From positions 1-49,567 of the forward strand of contig JABMNO010000013.1 in NCBI GenBank assembly GCA_013204555.1: DNA of 49,567 bases. Reading direction: 5' to 3'. Positions 34,903 through 43,071 of this stretch are shown one piece after another. Position numbers and translations under genes: made by a program. How positions within the stretch are numbered: position 1 is the stretch's first letter; every line of letters begins with the position of its first letter. A model generated the notes under the pieces. That model searched no databases. It was given only the letters and a program-made list of their open reading frames with translations, and had not been told where the DNA came from. Source of the stretch: Chloroflexota bacterium (GTDB taxonomy: Bacteria; Chloroflexota; Dehalococcoidia; Lucifugimonadales; Lucifugimonadaceae).

Positions 34903-36624
34903 CTATTTGATGGCACGCCGGGCGCGCTCAGTCCCCGCCTCATCAACCGCTCCATCACTGGTAATCACAACTCCGTACTCGGACTCAGCACGTTCGCGTG
35001 AAACCTTCTCGTCGCGCACGTCGCGGAGCACGAGGCTGGGGTCGCGATCGAACGGCGAACCGTATCCACCACCGCCTGATGTTCGGTAGGAGATAACGTC
35101 GCCTGAGTTCAGTTGGACGGTTGTCTTCGAACTCAGTTCTCGGTTTTCGCCATCCGGGTTGAAGATATAACTGGCTTTTTCGCCGGGAGAACCGCCATCG
35201 AGGCCGTGCGGGCCAGCCTTGTCGCGGTCTGCCAGCACAGTGAAGGTCGCCGGGCTGTCCGGGAACAGGTAGTCGCGGCGAAGACCCAGCCCGCCGCGCG
35301 TTCTGCCGGGGCCGTCGGTATTGTCGATCATCTCGTAGCGAGCGATTCGGACCGGGTAGTTGAACTCGGTCTCCTCAATTGGTGCGTTCTCAGTGTTTTG
35401 ACCGTGGCACTGGACGGCGTCGGGGCCGTCTGACAGTACCCTTGCACCGTATCCACCAGCCAGCGTCTCAAGGAAGCAGTAGTACTCACCAGAAACGTCG
35501 TCTTGGCCGCCAAATCCGGCGTGGCACTGCATCGCTTTGGTTCCCGCAGGAACTCGGTCCGGCATCGCTTCATGGAGCGCCTTAAATATCAGGTCATCCA
35601 GCCGCGCATGAGTCTCCCATCCACCTACCACGGGCGCCGGGTGGACGCAGTTGGTGACGGTTCCTTTCGGGGCGATTACCTGGACAAACTCGTAGTACCC
35701 GGCGTTGACCGGAGTATCAGGATCGATCAGCGCACGAAGCGCGTAAGCGCACGCTGAGAAGGTCTGCGCAAACGTGGAGTTCACCGGCGCCGGACGTTGT
35801 GGGTCGGAGCCCGTTGTGTCGAATACGACGCCCTCGTCGGAGATCGTGATCGCCACTTTGAGGATCACCGGGTTGTCCGTGAATCCGTCGTTATCGACAA
35901 ATCCTTCTGCCTTGAATGTTCCACGAGGCAGCAGCGCCAGCTCAGATTTGGTGCGACGACGCGTGTAGTCGATCAGAGCATCAACGTATTTTTGCACCTC
36001 GTCCTGACCGTTGCGATCCATCAGTTGGGTGAGCCTTCGGATACCGGTCTTGTTTGCAGCAATCTGAGCGCGGAAATCGCCTGGCGTCTCCCGTTTGGAC
36101 CTGATCTGCGCAAGGATGAGTCTGAATATATCCTCGTTCAGATCGCCCCGCTTCACCAGCTTCACCGGCGGGATAATGATGCCTTCCTGGAACACCTCCT
36201 GGAAGGCGCCAACGCTAGCCGGTGCGCCCCCGCCAACGTCTACGTGGTGGGCCAGCGAGGCCATATAGCCCACCAGTTCGTTCTTATAGTGCATTGGCGC
36301 GATGACGGTTACATCGTTGAGATGTACTCCGCCGGAGTATGGGTCGTTGATGACCAGCATATCGCCGGGATCCAGGTTCTCGACGCCATAGATTCCGACA
36401 GCACTTGGTACTAGCTCAACGAACGAGCCCAGGTGTACGGCCTGCGTGAACGCCTGCGCAACGACGCGAAGATCTGCGTCGAAGTAAGCGCAGGAGAAGT
36501 CCTGGCGGGTTTTCACATTGGTTGAGTAGGCGCTGCGACGCAGGGTGGCTGCCATCTCCTCCGTTGCTTCAACGAAGGCGGAGCGCATCACTTCAAATTT
36601 GATGGGATCTATTGCGGTTGTCAT
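34903..36624 (-). CDS. hydantoinase B/oxoprolinase family protein (copy 2)
   Basis: This 573-aa paralogue of the hyuB at 32081 shares nearly all its motifs: DPIKFEVMRSA...TEEMAATLRRSAYSTNVKTRQDF is repeated almost exactly, as is NDPYSGGVHLNDVTVIAPM, LAHHVDVGGGAPASVGAFQE and RTSGGGGYGSPFDRDPS. No hyuA lies beside it. It could pair with the hyuA at 29949 or form an alternative B subunit. A TATAAT box lies 10 bases before the ATG and no Shine-Dalgarno sequence is visible. Confidence 0.93.
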   Translation of the reverse strand: MTTAIDPIKFEVMRSAFVEATEEMAATLRRSAYSTNVKTRQDFSCAYFDADLRVVAQAFTQAVHLGSFVELVPSAVGIYGVENLDPGDMLVINDPYSGGVHLNDVTVIAPMHYKNELVGYMASLAHHVDVGGGAPASVGAFQEVFQEGIIIPPVKLVKRGDLNEDIFRLILAQIRSKRETPGDFRAQIAANKTGIRRLTQLMDRNGQDEVQKYVDALIDYTRRRTKSELALLPRGTFKAEGFVDNDGFTDNPVILKVAITISDEGVVFDTTGSDPQRPAPVNSTFAQTFSACAYALRALIDPDTPVNAGYYEFVQVIAPKGTVTNCVHPAPVVGGWETHARLDDLIFKALHEAMPDRVPAGTKAMQCHAGFGGQDDVSGEYYCFLETLAGGYGARVLSDGPDAVQCHGQNTENAPIEETEFNYPVRIARYEMIDNTDGPGRTRGGLGLRRDYLFPDSPATFTVLADRDKAGPHGLDGGSPGEKASYIFNPDGENRELSSKTTVQLNSGDVISYRTSGGGGYGSPFDRDPSLVLRDVRDEKVSRERAESEYGVVITSDGAVDEAGTERARRAIK

Positions 36625-36634
36625 GGTGAGGCGG

Positions 36635-36640
36635 ATTATA
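36635..36640 (-). promoter_or_regulatory. TATAAT -10 box near the start codon of hyuB copy 2
   Basis: On the minus strand TATAAT is followed by CCGCCTCACC and the ATG at 36624. The sequence between box and ATG shares CCGCCTC with copy 1, so the short promoter-start unit appears conserved between the two paralogues. No clear -35 box is seen. Confidence 0.45.
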
Positions 36641-36681
36641 GAGGCTTTTTGGGACAGAAAAACTGGAGGATCAGAAACTAC

Positions 36682-38400
36682 TCAGCCTGCATCGCCATCG
36701 CCGGGTTGTGATGGTGCGTGTTCACCAGAGGGCTTTCCTGCTCCGGGAGGGCCACCGCGAGCTCGAAGTGGGATCACCTTCAACTGTGTTGTTGCAATCC
36801 AGGAAATAACGAGCAGGACAACTACGATCACAAATACATCTCCGATTGCGCTCGCCAGCGAGCTCTGGAGCCCGCTTACTACCTCGCCGACCAGATTGCC
36901 TCCACCTTCAATAGAGGTTGTGAGCGTCGTCTCCAATTCCTGGAGCGCTCGTGGATTGATCAGGGCCTGTGGGTTTTCGGTAACGGACGTTAGCAGTCCA
37001 TCCCGGTATGCCTGCGCCGCTTCGCCAGTGAACGTCTTATCAAGACCGTCCGTGTACCGACTCACCATGAACGAACCGAATATGGCGAGTCCTATCGTTC
37101 CGCCAATGGACCGGAAAAACTGCGTGGAAGACGTGGCTATGCCCATCATGTGGCGAGGGACCGTGTTCTGTATCGCAATCGTGTACAACGGGAATGTGGT
37201 CCCCATTCCGAATCCGAAGAGGACGATCATTCCCGTGGCTGCCAATCGTGATGTTTCAACGTCGATCTGAGTGAAGAGTGCTGCACCGGCGATCATCACG
37301 GCGAGTCCAAGCAATCCTTGCCGCCGGTAGTGGCCGCCTAACCGGGATAGTGCCTGTCCCGAGACTGTAGCGCCGACAACCATGCCCAGCATCATTGGCG
37401 TCATGAAGGTGCCGCTTGCGGACGCAGACGCGCCCAGAACAGCCTGGAAGTAGAGCGGGATGAAGATGATAGCCCCGAACATTGCGAACCCTGTCAGGAA
37501 GATGATGAACGACGAGACTGCAACAATGCGGTCTTTGAACATCTGAAGTGGGATTATTGGCTCTTCAGCCTTCATCTCCCACAGCACCAGGGCGGTCAGC
37601 ATTCCGACGCCAAATGCCAGGGCACCGAGCACCTGCCATGAGCCCCACGGGTATTGCACATTCGCCCAGGCCAACCCAATCAATAGAGGAACCACGCCTG
37701 CAATTAAGAGCAACACTCCCAGATAGTCGATCTTGTGCTCTCGACGCTGGATGGCCCCTTGCGGGAAGTACTTCACGAACAGAAATAACACGGGGATGGA
37801 GATTGGCACGTTTACGTAGAAGATCCAGTGCCACGATAGGTTGTCGGTTAGGACCCCTCCAAGCAGGGGGCCAAGAATGGCTGATACGCCGAATACACCG
37901 GTCATGAAACCCATGTACTTGCCGCGCTCGGCCGGTGGGAAAAGATCAGCAACCGTGGTGAAGGCATTGGCCATCATCACGCCGCCCCCGATGCCCTGAA
38001 TGGCGCGGAAAGCGATCAGTTGGGTCATCGATTGCGAGAGGCCCGCAAAGATGGAGCCCACCAGAAAGATTACGATGCCTGCCACGAAGAACCATTTGCG
38101 TCCGTACATATCGCTGAGCCGCCCGGCGATAGGAACTACGGTTGTGGATGCAACCAGGTAAGAGGTGGTTATCCACGTAAGCCGGTCGAACCCACCCAGA
38201 TCAAGCACGATGTTTGGGAGTGCGGTAGCGACGATTGTCTGGTCGAGTGACGAGAGGAACAGGGCCAGCATTACGCCAGCCATTGTGAGAATTACATCGC
38301 GGCGCGGAAGGGTAGGGAAGTCATCGCCCGCGCCGAAAGTACCCTGAGGAGCCGAGTCCGAAGGCTGCGTTATGGCAGCTTCCTGAGGTTTACCGGTCAT
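36682..38400 (-). CDS. MFS transporter, DHA2 family (14 TM drug:H+ antiporter type)
   Basis: This 572-aa membrane protein has the size and about 14 hydrophobic segments of the DHA2 (EmrB/QacA) family. Motif LDQTIVATALPNIV in TM1 and motif A GRLSDMYGRKWFF between TM2 and TM3 are present. FGVSAILGPLLGGVLTDNLSWHWIFYVNVPI is motif C with the usual tail. It likely exports hydrophobic compounds by proton exchange. The C-terminus ends in a Pro/Gly-rich cytoplasmic tail. The ATG at 38400 is preferred to an upstream TTG at 38442 because the longer start adds an arginine-rich stretch. Confidence 0.92.
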   Translation of the reverse strand: MTGKPQEAAITQPSDSAPQGTFGAGDDFPTLPRRDVILTMAGVMLALFLSSLDQTIVATALPNIVLDLGGFDRLTWITTSYLVASTTVVPIAGRLSDMYGRKWFFVAGIVIFLVGSIFAGLSQSMTQLIAFRAIQGIGGGVMMANAFTTVADLFPPAERGKYMGFMTGVFGVSAILGPLLGGVLTDNLSWHWIFYVNVPISIPVLFLFVKYFPQGAIQRREHKIDYLGVLLLIAGVVPLLIGLAWANVQYPWGSWQVLGALAFGVGMLTALVLWEMKAEEPIIPLQMFKDRIVAVSSFIIFLTGFAMFGAIIFIPLYFQAVLGASASASGTFMTPMMLGMVVGATVSGQALSRLGGHYRRQGLLGLAVMIAGAALFTQIDVETSRLAATGMIVLFGFGMGTTFPLYTIAIQNTVPRHMMGIATSSTQFFRSIGGTIGLAIFGSFMVSRYTDGLDKTFTGEAAQAYRDGLLTSVTENPQALINPRALQELETTLTTSIEGGGNLVGEVVSGLQSSLASAIGDVFVIVVVLLVISWIATTQLKVIPLRARGGPPGAGKPSGEHAPSQPGDGDAG

Positions 38401-38603
38401 TTCATTCCGATGTCTCGTAATTCGACCATAAGTACACGGCAACCGTGCCGCCCGTAACTTTGTTCAGTGTACTCGGGCCGTGGCGATAGTTCGATTGAAT
38501 CGCCGGGTCACGTAGTGCGGGCTTACAGCCCCCATAATCATCTTGAAGGAGGCACTCTGTTCCACCTGAGGCGTAAGGGGGCGCAGATCACGTCCGCCGC
38601 CGC

Positions 38604-39017
38604 TCAGGCCGGTTTCTTGCCCCACCACTCCATCGGATGACCGTCCGGGTCGTTGGCGTAAAGATGGAGCGAGCCATCACCGTGGGTTTCTGGCCCGTGT
38701 GTCGGGTATCCAGCATCGTTTAGCCGGGATTTCAGCGGCTTGATTTCATCCTCGTGGATTGCGAAGACCAGATGGGCCTGATTTACGCTGCTGCGAAATC
38801 CCTGGCCGTAGTTGTTATCGAACGGCAGCCCAGATTTCCCCCAGACGCCTGGTTCCCAGAGTCCAAGAAAGTGATCGGGACCGACTTTGATGATTCTTCC
38901 GCCCGCTCCGACGTCAACGTCAGCTACCTCATAGCCCACCACTCCAACGTAGAACTCAGTTGCCCGCTCAACGTCCGCAATAACTATGGCAATCTCGGCG
39001 TAGCCCAATGAGCGCAT
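38604..39017 (-). CDS. VOC (glyoxalase/dioxygenase) family protein
   Basis: This 137-aa protein is a vicinal oxygen chelate fold protein: IAIVIADVERATEFYVGVVGYEVADV, then LVFAIHEDEIKPLKSRLNDAG and the closing LHLYANDPDGHPMEWWGKK. Metal ligands are plausible at His in the second and Glu in the last segment; the first ligand is not a clear His. The function may be isomerase, epimerase, dioxygenase or binding. An AGGAG lies 8 bases before the ATG. It lies 51... bases upstream of no gene in the same direction except the next dehydrogenase. Confidence 0.85.
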   Translation of the reverse strand: MRSLGYAEIAIVIADVERATEFYVGVVGYEVADVDVGAGGRIIKVGPDHFLGLWEPGVWGKSGLPFDNNYGQGFRSSVNQAHLVFAIHEDEIKPLKSRLNDAGYPTHGPETHGDGSLHLYANDPDGHPMEWWGKKPA

Positions 39018-39069
39018 TTTGTTTCTCCTGTTTTACTGCGCCAGCGATGTCAACGCATCCAGCAATCGA

Positions 39070-40338
39070 TCACACCCTGTTCTCTTCGTCGATCGAACGT
39101 TGGTACTCGGCCACTGTACCGTCCATAACCTCGTTCAGCGTCACCGGCGCGCCAATCTCACCCGACTCCAGCAACGCGTAAGAGAGCGCCAGGGCTTTCA
39201 TGCCCACGGTAGCGTCTACCTCGGGCTGCTCGCCTGAAATGGCGCACCGGGCGAACTCCTCGTACTCGATCGCAAGCAGCGTCCGGTCGGCCTGTTCGAA
39301 CGGCATATCGTAGGCGGAAATGGGGGCTGCGCCGAAGTAGGCAGCGGTGATGTCGTCGTGCCTGAAGTCGGCCGGAACCATGCTCAACAGATCATCGCCG
39401 GAAATCTTGCGATCATCTCCATCTAACTGAATAACGGCGCCGTTCACTCCCGACCGTGGTCCCGGCATTGTCATGGTTCCAAGTGAGCCGTGAATCGTGC
39501 CCATCGCAAATTGGTGAGCCTTAACTGCCTCTGAGACCGTGAAGTTGCAGATCGCTCCAGACTCGAAACGGATTACTCCGAATCCGGAGTCGATTGCGTC
39601 CACCTGCACGGCCTCGTTTTCGGCCTGGATGTCATCCGTCCGGTGACCATAGAACTTCTTCAGGTTAGCGTTCATCTCTCGCCGGTACCTGGTCGTTTCA
39701 AAAATTCCGGTCTCGGCGTAGATACGGGTCGCATCGCCCAGATAGAACAGGAGCAGGTCCGCCGCGTGCACACCGGCATCGATCACCATTCCACCGCCCC
39801 GGCTCTTCATCGCTCGCCATGCGGTGTTGTGCATCAGTGTGTCGCCACCACCAAGATGCACGTCCATGGCCATCCGAGGCTGGCCAATCGCGCCATTGTC
39901 GATTAGCGCCTTCGCCAGCCGACAGAGGGGATCGCGACGATAGTTCTCAGCCACCGAGAGGATCTTGCCAGACTTTTGAGCAGCATCTCGCATTCGACGG
40001 CCCGCTTTGAGGGTGATGCCAATCGGCTTCTCCGTCATCACATGCAGCCCGGCTTCAAAGGCAGCTTCAGCAAAGGTGTGGTGCATCCGTGTGTCGGTGA
40101 CGATATCGAGCAGGTCAAGCGGCTCTGCAGCCAGCATGGCGTTGAAGTCGGTATACACCTTTGGCCGACGTCCAAGATGCTCTTCAGCAACATCTGCCAC
40201 GTGTCGGGCTGCAGCCTCGTTCACATCGCACACCGCGATCATCTCAAGCGAGTCGAACTTCTTGCTGTGTTCGATAAATCCGTGCAGATGGCGTAGTCCC
40301 ATGCCACCACAGCCCACAAGTGCGATATTTAGTGCCAA
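39070..40338 (-). CDS. Gfo/Idh/MocA-family oxidoreductase
   Basis: This 422-aa dehydrogenase is the third family member. The Rossmann start is LNIALVGCGGMGLRHLHGF. The catalytic-lysine motif TEKPIG is near residue 104. The C-terminal half has GGGMVIDAGVHAADLLLFYLG, in which Asp and His match the family pattern. The TTG start at 40338 is chosen because GGAG lies about 9 bases upstream and the Rossmann fold starts directly there; the longer reading adds 46 residues unlike the family. The SDR gene ends 71 bases upstream. Confidence 0.88.
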   Translation of the reverse strand: MALNIALVGCGGMGLRHLHGFIEHSKKFDSLEMIAVCDVNEAAARHVADVAEEHLGRRPKVYTDFNAMLAAEPLDLLDIVTDTRMHHTFAEAAFEAGLHVMTEKPIGITLKAGRRMRDAAQKSGKILSVAENYRRDPLCRLAKALIDNGAIGQPRMAMDVHLGGGDTLMHNTAWRAMKSRGGGMVIDAGVHAADLLLFYLGDATRIYAETGIFETTRYRREMNANLKKFYGHRTDDIQAENEAVQVDAIDSGFGVIRFESGAICNFTVSEAVKAHQFAMGTIHGSLGTMTMPGPRSGVNGAVIQLDGDDRKISGDDLLSMVPADFRHDDITAAYFGAAPISAYDMPFEQADRTLLAIEYEEFARCAISGEQPEVDATVGMKALALSYALLESGEIGAPVTLNEVMDGTVAEYQRSIDEENRV

Positions 40339-40409
40339 AGTAAAGGTCTCCTTCGATGAATTCGTACCGCGGGTTTCATTGTCCGCAGTGGTTGTTGGAC
40401 GGGTGGCGC

Positions 40410-41168
40410 CTAAACAGACAGTCCCCCGTCGAGCACCAGCGCCTCGCCGTTGGTGAATGATGATGCGTCTGAGCATAGCCAGACAACCGCTGCTGCAACT
40501 TCTTCCACGGTCCCTAGCCGCTTCATGGGTGAGTAGGATGCCAATCGCGCCTCGCGCTCAGTATCATGCTGGGCTAGTCGGTCCACCATGTCTGTTTTCG
40601 TGAAGCCTGGGCAGACCGCGTTCACTCGAATTCCCTTGCTGCCGTACTCCAGCGCCGCGACTTTCGTCATGCCAATAACAGCATGTTTGGAAGCGGTGTA
40701 TGCCGATTGTCGGAACATGCCCCGAAGGCCGGCAACTGAGGCGTCGTTCACAATCACACCGTGGCCCTGCGACTGCATCTGAGCCAACTCATACTTCATA
40801 CAGCTAAACGTTCCGACCGTGTTCACGGCCAGCACACTCTGAAATTCATCCAGCGTGTAGGCGCTGATGGGTTGGCTTGGTCCTTCGATACCAGCGTTGT
40901 TGAAGGCGAAGTCGAGTTGGCCGTATTCGGCGACGCAAGCCTCGACCATCGCTCGAACTGCGGTCTCATCTGTCACATCCGTTGGGACCGCCAGGGAGTT
41001 ACCGCCGCTCCTAATGATCTCGTCCACCAGACTGGCAAGCTCAGGTCCCCGACGTGCAGCGACGACTACCGAAGCACCCGCCGCCACCATAGCTATTGCC
41101 GTGGCGCGACCGATTCCTGAACTGGCCCCGGTAACCAGTCCAATCTTGCCCGCTAACTCACCGCTCAT
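40410..41168 (-). CDS. short-chain dehydrogenase/reductase (SDR)
   Basis: This 252-aa classical SDR has the cofactor motif TGASSGIGRATAIA, the NNAG motif (FAFNNAGIEG), the active-site SVAGL...SAYTASKHA (Tyr-x-x-x-Lys) and the C-terminal PGFTKTDM. Arg at the end of the second strand (AARRG) suggests NADP(H), by family knowledge. The substrate is unknown. It lies upstream of a Gfo/Idh/MocA gene in the same direction, suggesting a sugar- or polyol-type pathway. Confidence 0.92.
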   Translation of the reverse strand: MSGELAGKIGLVTGASSGIGRATAIAMVAAGASVVVAARRGPELASLVDEIIRSGGNSLAVPTDVTDETAVRAMVEACVAEYGQLDFAFNNAGIEGPSQPISAYTLDEFQSVLAVNTVGTFSCMKYELAQMQSQGHGVIVNDASVAGLRGMFRQSAYTASKHAVIGMTKVAALEYGSKGIRVNAVCPGFTKTDMVDRLAQHDTEREARLASYSPMKRLGTVEEVAAAVVWLCSDASSFTNGEALVLDGGLSV

Positions 41169-41246
41169 AGAGCCGCCTCATGGTGCATTTCAATGCCTCC
41201 GCCGCTGCTGTTGAAACAAAGGTCCGTTTCTGAGTTTCCGGATTCC

Positions 41247-42113
41247 TTATTCGAGTTCAGCGTCATCCGAGTGCTCAATTGCCCACGCGATCCCTCCGAA
41301 CTCTCTTCCTTCCCAGTACTTCTGTGCTCGATGGTGCTCATCAGGTCCGAATTCGCCACCCGCCGCCAGATAGGCTTCCAGTAGTCGATTCCAGAACTGC
41401 TCTCCGAAATATTTGGGTGCGGCGAAGTCATGAGCGCTGTCGCCTATCTCTATATGTGCCCAGTCCAGGACGCCCGACAAACCACCTTCCTCATCGATCA
41501 GCAGGTTACCGTGCCACAGGTCGTGATGACATACGCGCGCTTCATACCGTCTCATGTGATCGTCTGAGCGGAAGTCACCCCACCACTCCTGTACGTGCGC
41601 GAACTCGCTGTAGGGCAACCTTTCACGTAACACGGGCAATACGATATCTTCCGCACCAATTAATCTCTCAGTGGCGTCAACATCTCCAATTCCGCTCGCC
41701 CTCGCCTCTGAGACTGGCGCAGAATGCAATTGGGCCATGAATCGGCCGAGGGCATGGGCGAACGATATAGGTGGCTCGATACCCCACTTCGGATTGTGGC
41801 CCGATAATTTTGGGTACCCGAGTGCTCCATGAGGTAATTCGTTGACTGGTTCTGTGTACCAACGCGGTGTAGGCACGACCGGATCGACAAAACTTCTTAT
41901 GAACGGCAACGCGCGCATCTCCAGTTCATATCCAGTCGCTGCTTCGAGTGACGTACCGACCCGCATCAGCACTCCACCTGCCGTTTCTACCGCCACACTT
42001 CGGAAACCGTGGCCGATAAATCTCAGAGGCCCGATCGGACACAGTTCTGGAAAGGAATGCTCCAATGCCCAGGTGAGATCTTCTAATTCTTCTGCCCGAG
42101 TCTGGTAACTCAT
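41247..42113 (-). CDS. aminoglycoside phosphotransferase (APH) family protein
   Basis: This 288-aa protein has the APH/choline-kinase-like fold. The catalytic loop is VCHHDLWHGNLLIDEEGG (H-x-D-x-x-x-x-N) and the metal Asp lies in GVLDWAHIEIGDSAHDF. The N-terminal ATP lobe is less clear (VAVETAGGVLMRVGTS). Most bacterial members outside resistance cassettes phosphorylate sugars, amines or other small alcohols rather than antibiotics. No hint of a mobile element or resistance cluster lies nearby. Confidence 0.85.
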   Translation of the reverse strand: MSYQTRAEELEDLTWALEHSFPELCPIGPLRFIGHGFRSVAVETAGGVLMRVGTSLEAATGYELEMRALPFIRSFVDPVVPTPRWYTEPVNELPHGALGYPKLSGHNPKWGIEPPISFAHALGRFMAQLHSAPVSEARASGIGDVDATERLIGAEDIVLPVLRERLPYSEFAHVQEWWGDFRSDDHMRRYEARVCHHDLWHGNLLIDEEGGLSGVLDWAHIEIGDSAHDFAAPKYFGEQFWNRLLEAYLAAGGEFGPDEHHRAQKYWEGREFGGIAWAIEHSDDAELE

Positions 42114-42242
42114 GTGGACGACGCTATCATCAGATTCGCAAAACCGATGGAATCGGTGGCTGCCAGAGGGTGGGGTACTGATTTCATTGGCCGGTGACTG
42201 AGGTGATCAACTGACGCAATTCAATCTTCCTTGACTCGCCAC

Positions 42243-42275
42243 AAAAAGAGGCCCCGGCAGCGTTGCCGGGGCCTC
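42243..42275 (-). terminator. strong intrinsic terminator of the RRM gene
   Basis: On the minus strand the perfect 12-bp stem GAGGCCCCGGCA/TGCCGGGGCCTC (42248-42259 with 42264-42275) has the loop ACGC and is followed by TTTTTGT. It lies 20 bases after the RRM gene stop at 42296. Confidence 0.9.
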
Positions 42276-42295
42276 TCAATATTATCTGCGCGTGC

Positions 42296-42607
42296 TTACC
42301 AGCGACCCCCGCGGTCTCCACCGCGATCACCGCGATCGCCACCACCACCGCCACCACCACGTGGCTCTCGCTCGCGTGCTTCGTTGGCGCTGATTTCACG
42401 GCCATCGAGCATAGCGCCGCTCAGGGCGGAAATAGCGTTGTTGGCTTCGGCATTGTCTGGCATTTCAACGAAGCCGAAACCCCGTGAGCGACCTGACATC
42501 CGGTCTGTAATTACACGGGCTGAGTCCACAGTGCCATGCGCCGTAAAGGCCGCATTGAGGGAGTCATCCGTGGTGTCGTAGCTAAGGTTGCCTACGTAAA
42601 TATTCAA
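42296..42607 (-). CDS. single-RRM RNA-binding protein with Gly/Arg tail
   Basis: This 103-aa protein has one RNA-recognition motif: RNP2 IYVGNL at residues 3-8 and RNP1 RGFGFVEM at residues 42-49. The last 25 residues are Gly/Arg/Asp-rich (GGGGGGGDRGDRGGDRGG). Similar small bacterial RRM proteins in cyanobacteria are cold induced (family knowledge). The start is TTG, placed by a strong GGAGGAG about 8 bases upstream. A structured leader (42629-42661) precedes it, and its transcript ends at the terminator at 42243. Confidence 0.92.
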   Translation of the reverse strand: MNIYVGNLSYDTTDDSLNAAFTAHGTVDSARVITDRMSGRSRGFGFVEMPDNAEANNAISALSGAMLDGREISANEAREREPRGGGGGGGDRGDRGGDRGGRW

Positions 42608-43012
42608 CTACCTGCTCCTCCGCAATAGGTGCGGATTCGTCTAATTCGCATCAATCCGCACTCAAGTCCTAGACCTCGCGCGAGGCGGCGCCGGGGAGCA
42701 TGTGCAGTGATCATTGCGCACAGTCATCATCGGTGCCGTAAACCTTATGATGACCGCCAAATCTCTTTACGGCTCAGCAATTATATCAATGTTCAATCGC
42801 CCTCTGGAGAGCAAAGGGTCCGTAGGTTTCAGCAAATCGAGTGGATCACCATAAGATTTCATGGTCACTCTTTTTAAGGGCGCCATCACCTAGATTCAGG
42901 TAAGAGGAAGAAGTGGACCTGAACTCGGTCGTTTGACTCATGTTCCGTGCAACGAACGTATCCACTTCTGGAAATTCAACAGTCGAGGAAATGTCCGATA
43001 GGGCCATCACGC
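42608..43012. other. intergenic region with paired elements, no clear gene
   Basis: This 405-base gap separates the RRM gene from the archaellin transcript end. A 9-bp inverted repeat AGAAGTGGA (42909-42917) and TCCACTTCT (42961-42969) encloses 43 bases. A TTTTTAA run lies near 42871-42877. A short reading frame on the minus strand exists but has no ribosome site or family. A small RNA is possible but not shown. Confidence 0.4.
42629..42661 (-). promoter_or_regulatory. 9-bp hairpin in the leader of the RRM gene
   Basis: GTGCGGATT (42629-42637) pairs exactly with AATCCGCAC (42653-42661) with a 15-base loop. It lies about 10 bases upstream of the Shine-Dalgarno sequence. Cold-regulated genes often have structured leaders, so this could affect translation. 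This is inference. Confidence 0.5.
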
Positions 43013-43049
43013 TTAAAACAACAGGGGCAGGATTCATGCCTGCCCCTGT
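43013..43049 (-). terminator. terminator of the archaellin gene
   Basis: ACAGGGGCAGG (43021-43031) and CCTGCCCCTGT (43039-43049) form an 11-bp stem with loop ATTCATG. On the minus strand the stem is followed by TGTTTTAAG, a short T-rich tract. It lies 22 bases after the archaellin stop, so this gene probably ends its own transcript. Confidence 0.8.
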
Positions 43050-43071
43050 CGATGCGATCGATTCTTTAGAT

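Noticed and set aside
41247..42113. Antibiotic resistance gene
   Set aside because: Although the fold is APH-like, there is no resistance cassette or mobile context, and most such chromosomal members act on other small molecules.
42608..43012. c-di-GMP or other riboswitch upstream of the RRM gene
   Set aside because: No conserved riboswitch core such as the GEMM motif could be found; only simple inverted repeats are seen.
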